15,682 bases of DNA from Phycisphaerales bacterium. GTDB taxonomy: Bacteria > Planctomycetota > Phycisphaerae > Tepidisphaerales > Tepidisphaeraceae. Shown in pieces: positions 1 through 6,606 of this stretch. Position 1 is the stretch's first letter; each line of letters opens with the position of its first letter. The notes below the pieces were generated by a model. That model did no database searches. It worked only from the letters and a program-made list of their open reading frames with translations, and was not told where the DNA came from. The DNA is taken from the NCBI GenBank assembly GCA_028288945.1, contig JAQGHH010000485.1, positions 1 through 15,682 on the forward strand. The letters are read 5' to 3'. The position numbers and the translations under genes are program-made.

Positions 1-185
1 ACGCTGCGCCAAACCCATCCGTCCAACAGTCGCCGACGGGAGCACCCTCGCGTGAGGCCGGATCGATTCGGCCCAGATGGGCCACCGCATCGTCGCAAGC
101 AACCGTCGAGCCGAACGGGATTGGACCCGTCCCGGTTTGTGCGGTAGGGGTTGAAGGGGTTGTCATGCGGTTGGGTGCTTGACCA
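1..185. other. Unassigned left edge
   Basis: No gene can be assigned here. One forward frame is open from base 3 to a TGA at 181-183, two bases before the end of the convergent metalloprotease-like gene. It would encode about 60 residues rich in Pro, Ser and Ala with no motif I recognise. It could be the tail of a forward gene starting outside the window, or chance in GC-rich DNA. Confidence 0.2.
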
Positions 186-1160
186 TCAGGCCGGGCGTCG
201 GCGGCGGGCGAGCAGGCCGGCGGCCAGTGCGGCGGCGCAGGCGGCGAGCGAGGCGGGCTCGGGGGCCGGAGCGAGGGTGTAGCCGATCACGTCCATCGCC
301 GTCTTGTCCACCGTGGTGATGTCGTTGACAACCCCCGAACTGCTGAAGGCATTAAACGCGTCGTTCGTGCCCGACGCCCAGTCCTGGAAGTCGCTGCCCC
401 CGACCGAGCCGGCGTTGAATGATTTGAGATGCGTCATGCCGCCATCGATCGAGAAATAGACCGATGAGCCGTCGGACGCCCCCAGGCTCCGCACGCCCGT
501 CCCCTTGTAGCGGAAGAGGTCGTACGGCACGAAAAAGCTGTTAAGGTTAAGCCCTTGAACGCGGCCCATCACCTCGGAGATCTCGTGCTCGGCCAGGCCG
601 ATGAAATCGTATTTCCCCGGGACCGACCGCTTGGTCGGGTCGAACGTGTAGCTCTCGGTCGTGCCAAACGTGAATGTGCCGTCGTTGAAAGAATCATTCG
701 CCGGCCGCAAGCCCAGCGCCTTGGCCTCGGCGAGATTGAGCCAAAAAACTCCGCCGTTCGTCGGGTCCAATCCGATGCTGGCGACAGCCGAGTTGTCGGC
801 AGCGGTCGTCCGGTGGCTCGTTAACGCGGCCTTCAGGGCGGTGAACGACACGCCCTGCAGGTAATAATTGCTCTGCCCGAACACGCTTGAGTTGGGCGTA
901 GCCGCCAAGTCCATGTTGATGGTGATGTTGTTGCTGAATAGATTCGAGAATTGCTGTTCGGCGTACAGAAACGCGGGCTTCACCTGGCTGTTGAAATTCG
1001 ACAACCCGGTGACCGAAGGATCAAAAGTATTGTTGAAAACAATCGTCCCCCGCGCCGTCCCGCCCGCCACCATCGCAAATCCCGCGGCCACAATCGCCGT
1101 CCGCCCGCCGCACCTGGCGCGAGTCATCGCGCGCAGGCCCGCTTTCGCCATTCCTGGCAT
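186..1160 (-). CDS. PEP-CTERM sorted metalloprotease-like protein
   Basis: Predicted exported 324-residue protein. An N-terminal basic stretch and a hydrophobic Ala-rich segment (about residues 20-35) suggest a signal peptide. The C-terminus is a PEP-CTERM signal: PEPAS at 300-304, a hydrophobic Ala/Leu segment, then four arginines at 319-322, so an exosortase-type enzyme should process it at the cell surface. In the middle is HEISEVMGR (192-200), a zincin-like helix in which HExxE replaces the usual HExxH. Downstream FFVPYDLFRY (209-218), the SIDGG patch near 237 and a C-terminal DVIGY (290-294) fit a bacterial family I recall being annotated as NF038122 metalloproteases; I could not check this. 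The ATG at 1160 was chosen over one at 1232 because GGAGG lies 8 bases upstream of it. Substrate unknown. Divergent from another PEP-CTERM gene. Confidence 0.75.
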   Translation of the reverse strand: MPGMAKAGLRAMTRARCGGRTAIVAAGFAMVAGGTARGTIVFNNTFDPSVTGLSNFNSQVKPAFLYAEQQFSNLFSNNITINMDLAATPNSSVFGQSNYYLQGVSFTALKAALTSHRTTAADNSAVASIGLDPTNGGVFWLNLAEAKALGLRPANDSFNDGTFTFGTTESYTFDPTKRSVPGKYDFIGLAEHEISEVMGRVQGLNLNSFFVPYDLFRYKGTGVRSLGASDGSSVYFSIDGGMTHLKSFNAGSVGGSDFQDWASGTNDAFNAFSSSGVVNDITTVDKTAMDVIGYTLAPAPEPASLAACAAALAAGLLARRRRPA

Positions 1161-1303
1161 TATTGATTCCTCCAAGGAACTGCCGCCCGCTCGTCCCGCG
1201 TCGAACATCGATGCCGAACAGAGCGCCTCCACCGGCGGTCGTTTCTACCATGCGGTGCGTACGAAAGCGATGATTTAATCCCGCGCCTTGGGACCCCACC
1301 CAG

Positions 1304-1317
1304 CGACAGCGCTGTCG
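1304..1317. promoter_or_regulatory. 14-bp perfect palindrome, candidate operator
   Basis: cgacagcgctgtcg reads the same on both strands. It lies in the 463-bp gap (1161-1623) between the two divergent PEP-CTERM genes, about 145 bases upstream of the reverse start and 305 upstream of the forward one. The rest of the gap holds no convincing gene. It also contains a spaced inverted pair, ttcacgcc (1538-1545) and ggcgtgaa (1581-1588), just upstream of the forward gene. I found no clear -35/-10 pair. A role as a regulator site is inference only. Confidence 0.3.
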
Positions 1318-1623
1318 TCCGGTAATCAATTGCACCTCGCGCGCTTTGGCGGGCAAATCGCGATTGGTCCATGCGAAAAGAGCCCAAGACGCCGGCTTGT
1401 CCGGGGTTTGGGCTTGAGCGCAATTCTGATCTCTCCCTAACGCGACGTTATCCCCGCCGAGACGCAATTTTCATCGGACCTGATGGAAATCCGCGCGCAG
1501 AATTGCCGCCGCTCTAACCCGATTCTCAACCAAAATTTTCACGCCGCTTCTATCGTCCCGACCCACGCTTCCGCCATCGGGGCGTGAAGTGAAAAAGTTT
1601 TGACGCATTGAAAGGAGAATCCG

Positions 1624-2826
1624 ATGAACTCGGTTTCACGTCTGACTCTGCGCGCCGCGGTAGCCGCAGTCGCTCTAGGCTCGCTCGCTTCGTCCTCCCG
1701 CGCCGATGGCGTGGGCACGGTCTTCGTCATCGCGATGGAGAACCACAACTTCACCCAGCCATCCACGTTCACGTCGATCCAGCAGCTTCAGGGGAACACC
1801 GCCGCCCCATATTTGAACAGCCTGATCACCCCCGGCAACTCCAATGCCGCCATGACCTCCTACGCCACCAACTACACCAACGCGGGCCAGGGTGTGCATC
1901 CCTCCGAGCCCAACTACATCTGGGCCGAGGCCGCGACCAACTACAATGCCGCGACCAACACCATCATCACAACCGACGCCGACCCTTCCGTCGCCGCCAA
2001 GAACATCTTCGACCCAAATCAAACGCAGCATCTGACCGCCCTCATGAACCAGCAGCACGTGAGCTGGACCAATTACCAGGAAGACTATCAGGTCTCCGGC
2101 AACGGTCCCCTCAAGAGCTCCTCGGGCAACTACCCCGGCGGCGCGACGAACCCCTACTACGGCAGCACGCAATACAACTACGCCGTCAAGCACAACCCGA
2201 TGGCCTTCTTCTCCGACACCGCCACGCAAAACGTCGCGCCCCTCGGACAGCTCGCCACCGACCTGGCCAACAACACCGTCGCCAAATACAACTGGATCAG
2301 CCCCAACCAGTACAACGACATGCACTCGTCGCTGAACACTAATTTCACCTACAACGGCGTCACCTACACCCACAACACCGACCAGCAAGCCATCGCCATC
2401 GGCGACAATTTCCTCTCCCAAATCGTCCCCCAGATCGAAGCCTCCCAGGCCTTCAAGAACAACGGCGCAATCGTCATCTGGAACGACGAAACCGAAGGCG
2501 GGGACGGCCCCGGCTTCACCAGCACCGAGATCGTGATCTCCCCGCTGGCCGTCGGCAACGCCTTCTCCAGCAACGTGGCCATGAACCACTCCTCCGACAT
2601 CAAGACGATGCAGGAGATTTTCAACGTCGGGCCGTTCATCGACAACAGCATCCCGTTGACCGAACCGGGCGCCGACGGCAGTTACAATACGGTTGCCGGG
2701 TCCAATGATTTGGGCAGCCTGTTTCAGGCTGGGACGATTCCGAGCGCCGTCCCGGAGCCGGGCAGCCTGGCTGTCATTGCCTTGGGTTCCGTGGGCCTCC
2801 TGTCGCGCCGCCGGCGCAAGGCCTGA
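1624..2826 (+). CDS. PEP-CTERM sorted phosphoesterase-family protein
   Basis: 400-residue exported protein of the phosphoesterase family (PF04185-type, which includes phospholipase C and SapM-like acid phosphatases). Visible family motifs: MENHNF (38-43) near the mature N-terminus, HPSEPNY (92-98), WISPNQYNDMH (224-234), WNDE (286-289) and NHSS (321-324). These supply the metal- and phosphate-binding Asn, His, Asp and Glu typical of the alkaline-phosphatase-like fold. Residues 1-27 form a signal peptide (hydrophobic AAVAAVALGSLASS, then SRADG). The C-terminus is a complete PEP-CTERM signal: VPEPGS (376-381), a hydrophobic segment and RRRRKA. The likely role is hydrolysis of phosphate esters at the cell surface; the substrate cannot be read. 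The ATG follows aaaggaga with about 6 bases of spacing. A terminator-like hairpin follows the stop. Confidence 0.85.
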   Translation: MNSVSRLTLRAAVAAVALGSLASSSRADGVGTVFVIAMENHNFTQPSTFTSIQQLQGNTAAPYLNSLITPGNSNAAMTSYATNYTNAGQGVHPSEPNYIWAEAATNYNAATNTIITTDADPSVAAKNIFDPNQTQHLTALMNQQHVSWTNYQEDYQVSGNGPLKSSSGNYPGGATNPYYGSTQYNYAVKHNPMAFFSDTATQNVAPLGQLATDLANNTVAKYNWISPNQYNDMHSSLNTNFTYNGVTYTHNTDQQAIAIGDNFLSQIVPQIEASQAFKNNGAIVIWNDETEGGDGPGFTSTEIVISPLAVGNAFSSNVAMNHSSDIKTMQEIFNVGPFIDNSIPLTEPGADGSYNTVAGSNDLGSLFQAGTIPSAVPEPGSLAVIALGSVGLLSRRRRKA

Positions 2827-2870
2827 GCCGCGGCCCGCCCGCCCCATCTGCCGCCGATGCCTTTTCCGTT

Positions 2871-2903
2871 CCGCCGGCCCCGCTCCCACAGCGGGGCCGG
2901 CGG
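2871..2903 (+). terminator. Hairpin after phosphoesterase gene
   Basis: A perfect 14-bp GC-rich stem (2871-2884 pairs with 2890-2903) with a 5-base loop cccac lies 45 bases after the phosphoesterase stop. It is followed only by gctttca, a weak T-run, so it is terminator-like rather than a textbook intrinsic terminator. The opposite strand lacks a T-run, so it should mainly serve the forward gene. Confidence 0.6.
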
Positions 2904-2916
2904 GCTTTCACAGAGC

Positions 2917-2943
2917 CGCGAAGGCGCGAAGAAAGACGCGAAG
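2917..2943. repeat. Three short direct repeats of cgcgaag
   Basis: cgcgaag occurs at 2917-2923, 2925-2931 and 2937-2943, between the forward terminator hairpin and the end of holA. It looks like a dispersed intergenic repeat, but copy number elsewhere cannot be seen here. Confidence 0.4.
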
Positions 2944-3002
2944 ATCGCCCCCCATTCAGCTCACTGCCCACCGATTTGATCCGAGAAGTGACGCGAGGGT
3001 CT

Positions 3003-3983
3003 TCACCGGTGACTTCGCGCAGGCTGTCGGCTGGCCATTTCCAAAAGGAAGGCTTCTACATTTGTCGAGGCTTCGCCTACGCCGGACTTGGATTTGAGGT
3101 CGGTGGCGGCGAGGAGGTCCAAGGCGCGGGCTACGCCGGGGGAGCCCATGGCGGCGGCGGTTTGTAAGAAGGGGCCCTGGTTTTCCCGGGGCCAGATGCG
3201 GAGGGTGGAGCAGATGGTGAAATCGTTGGCGCCCTTCTTGCGCATCGCCAATGCCTTGCGGACATTTTCCAGCCACATGCCCAGCCAGGTGACGGCGCGG
3301 AACTCGGCGGACGGGTCGGTCTGGAGCAGTTGACGCCAGCGGCGCAACGCCTCGGCGGCGCGGCCCGCGGCGAGCTCGTTGGTCATGTCCCACATCTGCC
3401 GTTCGCGCTGAAAACTCACCGTCGTTCCGACTTTTTCTTCGTCTACTTTTCCGCCGTCCGATGCGAGCGCGAGCTTGGCCAGTTCGGTGTCCAGACGGCC
3501 TAGGTCGCTACCGATGAGGTCGCCCAGGAGGGCCGCCGCACCGGGGGTGAGGGTGATGTTGTGGGCGGCCTTGGCTTGCCGCAGGATCCAGGCGGGCAGG
3601 TCTTTTTCCTTGGGAGGGTTGCAGTCTTCGATCTGGCCGACCTTGGCGATGGCCTTATGGATGCGCTGGTTGGCGGGGAGCGAGTTCAGGCGGAGGATGA
3701 GCGTGGCGCTGTCGGATGGAGTCGCGGCGTAGTCTTCCAGTTGCGGGCGGAAGCGCGTGAGGAACTCGTCGGCGCTGCGGACGACTACGGCCTTGCTGCC
3801 GCCGAACATGGCGAAGCTGCGGAGGTCGTCGAGGACGTCGGCGAGTTCGGCGCGTTCGCCGTCGTAGTCGGCGCGCTGGGCGTCGGGGATCTGCGCGAGG
3901 ATCAAGCCGAGCTTCTGGAGTTGGAGGAAGGCGTCGGACCCGACGAGGGCGTAGATCGGTTTGGCTCGGTCGGCCTTGGCCAT
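3003..3983 (-). CDS. holA: DNA polymerase III subunit delta
   Basis: 326-residue cytoplasmic protein matching the clamp-loader delta subunit, which opens the sliding clamp during loading onto primed DNA. The N-terminus PIYALVGSDAFL (9-20) is the characteristic opening of the family. FAMFGGSKAVVVRSADEFL (57-75) matches the typical 'LF...K.V.V......L' segment. The central part (about 143-190) has the 'L....G.DL..L..EL.KL' pattern (LIGSDLGRLDTELAKLAL, 156-173), and a C-terminal helical collar domain follows. Length is normal. I chose the ATG at 3983 because the conserved domain starts at once; the frame runs upstream into the inverted-repeat region and there is no good ribosome site at either place. 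It is transcribed away from the cluster at 4325-6060. Confidence 0.88.
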   Translation of the reverse strand: MAKADRAKPIYALVGSDAFLQLQKLGLILAQIPDAQRADYDGERAELADVLDDLRSFAMFGGSKAVVVRSADEFLTRFRPQLEDYAATPSDSATLILRLNSLPANQRIHKAIAKVGQIEDCNPPKEKDLPAWILRQAKAAHNITLTPGAAALLGDLIGSDLGRLDTELAKLALASDGGKVDEEKVGTTVSFQRERQMWDMTNELAAGRAAEALRRWRQLLQTDPSAEFRAVTWLGMWLENVRKALAMRKKGANDFTICSTLRIWPRENQGPFLQTAAAMGSPGVARALDLLAATDLKSKSGVGEASTNVEAFLLEMASRQPARSHR

Positions 3984-4073
3984 TGGTTTGAGATTAGGGG
4001 GGGCGAGCGGGGGCGTCAAACATTCAGAACGAGCCGCGTGGAACTCTTGTTTGGCATCTGCGGCAGAACACAG

Positions 4074-4154
4074 CCATGTGGCACAGCCGCCCCCGGCGGT
4101 GTGTTCTGTTTCCGCCTGCGGCGGAACACAGCCGGGGGCGGCCGTGCCACATGG
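4074..4154. repeat. Imperfect 81-bp inverted repeat
   Basis: The left arm 4074-4108 and right arm 4122-4154 are nearly perfect reverse complements of 33-35 bases (outer ends ccatgtggcac and gtgccacatgg) around a 13-base loop. A short unit gcggc-N-gaacacagcc is also repeated directly at about 4060-4075 and 4118-4133, with a further partial copy at 4153-4163. The element fills much of the 341-bp gap between the divergent holA and the 4325 gene. No transposase is present. It resembles a dispersed palindromic (REP/MITE-like) element. A related stretch, gggcgggccgcccgtgccac, occurs near 6300. Confidence 0.7.
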
Positions 4155-4324
4155 CGGAACACAAATCGGCGGGTGGCTGGCCGTATGACGCACCGATCGC
4201 CCCTGATTCGGCGAACCCAAGTCATGGGACTTTCGTTGTAAGAGGAATCGGCTACACTTTATCGGGCGAACCGGCCGATTTTACGTTTGGAAATGTGGGT
4301 AGGGGCCGTCGGGAGAAGCAGTCT

Positions 4325-5074
4325 ATGACGAATCCGTATGCGCCGTTCTGCGAAGACTTCTACGTCAACATGCGGCTGGGTTCCCAGCTTACGTTTCCGC
4401 ATAGCCGGGAGACCGTGCTGCACCTGTTCGAACGGATGCAGAAGGCGTACCCGACCATGACGCGGTTCCGTAAGAACGACAACGGCGAATTCAATCTCGA
4501 GGAAGACCGTGGGAGCCATTCCTACCGGTGGATGAGCCTCGAGCCCAAGCGGCTTTCCAGCGGCCACGTCAATCCGCCGAATTTTGAAGAAGCACTCAAG
4601 CTTCACGCGCTTCTACTTGAAATGGCGCCGCACCACATGGGCATCAGCCCCCTGGAGATCGATTACCTGGACGTGCTGTTCGGGTTCGATTTGGGTTTCG
4701 GCGGTAATCACGACGAAATTATCGCGGAGAGCCTGTTCGGCGAATCGCCGCTGACGTGCCTGACGGAGGAGAACGGGGCGAAGGCGGTGGATTTTCAGCC
4801 GACGGTGACGGTGTCGCTGAGCGACGACTGCCGGCTGCAGGCGCGGATCGACGTCGTCACGCGCACCAACAGCTACCAGGTGCGCACCGGCGATTACAGC
4901 GACGACGTGATCAGCGTCTACCTGATCGTCCGGCGGTACTGGGGCGACCGGCCGAAGGAGTCGTTCGAAAAAATGTTCGAGCAGATCGCGCAAAAGGCTG
5001 ACCAGCTTTGCACGAACCATATCGTGCCGAAGGTCCTGCGGCCGATCTCGGCGGCGATCGCGTCGCGGTCGTAA
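4325..5074 (+). CDS. Conserved-looking protein of unknown function
   Basis: 249-residue soluble protein with no signal peptide or membrane helix. I recognise no catalytic motif. Visible features: an aromatic N-terminus (PYAPFCEDFYVNMRLG, 4-19), a helical HSRETVLHLFERMQKAYP segment (26-43), ISPLEIDYLDVLFGFDLGF with GGNHDE (107-131), and a beta-rich C-terminal half (about 157-206) ending in helices. It has the look of a family conserved among planctomycetes, but that is my impression and not a search result. The ATG at 4325 was chosen because gggagaag lies about 8 bases upstream; the frame also extends back into the inverted repeat at 4076, which is unlikely to be coding. The next gene starts 2 bases after its stop, so they are probably co-transcribed. 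Confidence 0.75.
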   Translation: MTNPYAPFCEDFYVNMRLGSQLTFPHSRETVLHLFERMQKAYPTMTRFRKNDNGEFNLEEDRGSHSYRWMSLEPKRLSSGHVNPPNFEEALKLHALLLEMAPHHMGISPLEIDYLDVLFGFDLGFGGNHDEIIAESLFGESPLTCLTEENGAKAVDFQPTVTVSLSDDCRLQARIDVVTRTNSYQVRTGDYSDDVISVYLIVRRYWGDRPKESFEKMFEQIAQKADQLCTNHIVPKVLRPISAAIASRS

Positions 5075-5076
5075 GC

Positions 5077-5292
5077 ATGGCGGCGGAGAATCCCAAGACG
5101 TCGGGCGATTTGTTGGCGCAGGCCGAGGAACAGGCCAGGCGGTTGTGGGAGGATGTGCTGCTTCGCCAGGCCCAGATCCAGGCGCGCGGCGCGTCCGTGG
5201 ACGCGGCGCTGGCCGCTCAGGAACTACGGGCTCTGCGCGAGGTGGCCGAGGCGGCGAGGGAGTTGTGGGAGGAGATGAAGGGGAAGAAGTAG
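5077..5292 (+). CDS. Small helical protein, unknown function
   Basis: 71-residue protein whose ATG lies 2 bases after the stop of the 4325 gene, suggesting translational coupling. It is almost entirely helix-forming and charged: AEEQARRLWEDVLLRQAQIQ (16-35) and EVAEAARELWEEMKGKK (55-71) have the spacing of amphipathic or coiled-coil helices. No Cys, signal peptide or membrane segment is present. It may act as a partner of its upstream neighbour, but that is inferred only from the position. Confidence 0.6.
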   Translation: MAAENPKTSGDLLAQAEEQARRLWEDVLLRQAQIQARGASVDAALAAQELRALREVAEAARELWEEMKGKK

Positions 5293-5316
5293 GCGGTAAG
5301 CAGAAAGGCGAGGATT

Positions 5317-5383
5317 GAGGATGGAAGATAGAGGATGGTGGGAAACATCGCATGCCATCTTCCATCCTCTACCTTCCATCCTC
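5317..5383. repeat. Inverted ggatgg-type repeat
   Basis: gaggatggaaga (5317-5328) is the perfect reverse complement of tcttccatcctc (5358-5369). A second partial copy of each arm follows directly (agaggatgg at 5330-5338; ccttccatcctc at 5372-5383), so alternative hairpins can form. It lies in the 120-bp gap between the 71-aa gene and the membrane-protein gene and could end transcription or be a dispersed repeat. Confidence 0.5.
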
Positions 5384-5412
5384 GTTTTCCTGCCCCGCCC
5401 GGGAGTGGAGAG

Positions 5413-6060
5413 ATGACGCAGAGCGACGAGGATGCTGGGATTGGGCAGGGGGAGATCGTGGCCCGGGCGGGGCGGTATTATCGCAATGCGCGGTATTTGC
5501 TTGTCACGATGATGGTGGGGGCGGGGTTGTGGTTTGCGTATGACGGGTGGATCGGGTGGCCTAGGGAGCGGGCGCATTTCTACTCACTCCCTGCCGACCA
5601 GCAGAGACTCTTGCATAAGCCGCATGAGGATTTGGATATCGCCTTGCAGAAGAAGCTGGCGTTTTCGCTGGTGCCGATCGGGGCCCTGTTGCTGGGGTGG
5701 TTCTTGTATCGTTCGCGCGGGGAGTATCGGCTGGCCGACGGCGTGCTCAGTGTGCCGGGACATCCGAAGGTGCCGCTGACGAGCGTGCGGAGCATCGACA
5801 AGGCCAAGTGGGAGCGGAAGGGGATCGCCCGGATTGAATATGATGATCCCGCAGGGACCGGGCAGACCAGGTGGCTGGTGATGGATGACTTCATCTATGA
5901 GCGGGGGGCGACAGACCGGATTGTGGAGATCATCGATGGGATGATGACGCCCGTGGAAGAAGAGGGAGAACTGGCGTCGGAAGAAAGTGGGATTGAGGGA
6001 GCAGATCATGCGGAGGCGGTGACGGGGGAAGTCGAGGGGGAGGAATCTGGGGAAACCTAG
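5413..6060 (+). CDS. Two-helix membrane protein, unknown function
   Basis: 215-residue protein. Hydrophobic segments at about 28-45 (YLLVTMMVGAGLWFAYDGWI) and 83-99 (AFSLVPIGALLLGWFLY) should span the membrane. The segment that follows (about 103-178: GEYRLADGVLSVPG, PLTSVRSIDKAKWERKGIA, DDPAGTGQTRWLVMDDF) has the beta-strand pattern of a PH-like domain, as seen in several bacterial membrane proteins; this is a guess from pattern. The last 35 residues are very acidic and low in complexity. The ATG at 5413 is preferred because gggagtggag lies just upstream; an upstream in-frame ATG at 5335 falls inside the inverted repeat. It may belong to the same cluster as the two genes before it. Function not recognised. 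Confidence 0.65.
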   Translation: MTQSDEDAGIGQGEIVARAGRYYRNARYLLVTMMVGAGLWFAYDGWIGWPRERAHFYSLPADQQRLLHKPHEDLDIALQKKLAFSLVPIGALLLGWFLYRSRGEYRLADGVLSVPGHPKVPLTSVRSIDKAKWERKGIARIEYDDPAGTGQTRWLVMDDFIYERGATDRIVEIIDGMMTPVEEEGELASEESGIEGADHAEAVTGEVEGEESGET

Positions 6061-6594
6061 GCGCCGTTGGGGCGGGCAGGTCATGTCGCGTTAACCAGTC
6101 CTCGAAATACGACAAAGGCGTGTCGCCGAGAGCTGGAAGCCGGCCAAGATCCCGGCGGCGAACGCCGACAGGTCCAGGTCCGAGACGGCGGCCCAGACGG
6201 TGCGTGCCGGGTGGTCTCCAGGCTCAGAGCCGAACATTTCTTCGCCCATGCGGAACGTTGGGCGGAAAATTCCCGTCAACGGGGCGGAGTGCCGCAAGGG
6301 GCGGGCCGCCCGTGCCACGTGAAATCACGGTCAACGCAACACGACGGGAAGATTCGATCAATTGCATGGAAGAAATGCCCGGCGGCGCGCACCAATCGTA
6401 CGGGGGCCTGAACAATCCAACGCGGCTTTGGCCGTTCATCCAGAACGCTCGATCTTGCGGCATCGGCCCTTGATTTATTCCAGGGTCCGCACCCACGTTC
6501 TGTCGTTGGTTTGCCAGGCCCCGACGTGCTTTGCCCCGCCGTGGGGTGGGACGTCGGAATGGGGGGTGGCCCCGTCCACGTGCTTTTGAAGCAC
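6061..6594. other. 534-bp region without a convincing gene
   Basis: Only short overlapping open frames are present. One on the reverse strand, 6091-6318 (75 codons), has a hydrophobic AAVSDLDLSAFAAGILAGFQ stretch but no ribosome site and no recognisable family. A gggcgggccgcccgtgccac stretch near 6300 echoes the large inverted repeat at 4074-4154. The right part must hold the promoter of the surface-protein gene at 6607, but I see no clear -35/-10 pair. It could contain a decayed gene. Confidence 0.4.
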
Positions 6595-6606
6595 AGGAGG
6601 CAAGCG

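Noticed and set aside
1675..2889. A 404-codon open frame on the reverse strand under the phosphoesterase gene
   Set aside because: The forward frame has family motifs, signal peptide, ribosome site and PEP-CTERM; the reverse one is Val/Gly-rich with no motif, typical of antisense frames in GC-rich DNA.
3561..4241. A 226-codon forward frame opposite holA
   Set aside because: It is antisense to clear delta-subunit motifs and runs through the inverted repeat; no family features.
4076..4324. Longer N-terminus for the 249-aa gene starting at 4076
   Set aside because: It would translate the inverted repeat; the ATG at 4325 has a good ribosome site.
6091..6318. A 75-codon reverse frame in the geneless region
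   Set aside because: No ribosome site, no recognisable family, and other frames of similar size overlap it; kept only as a possible remnant.
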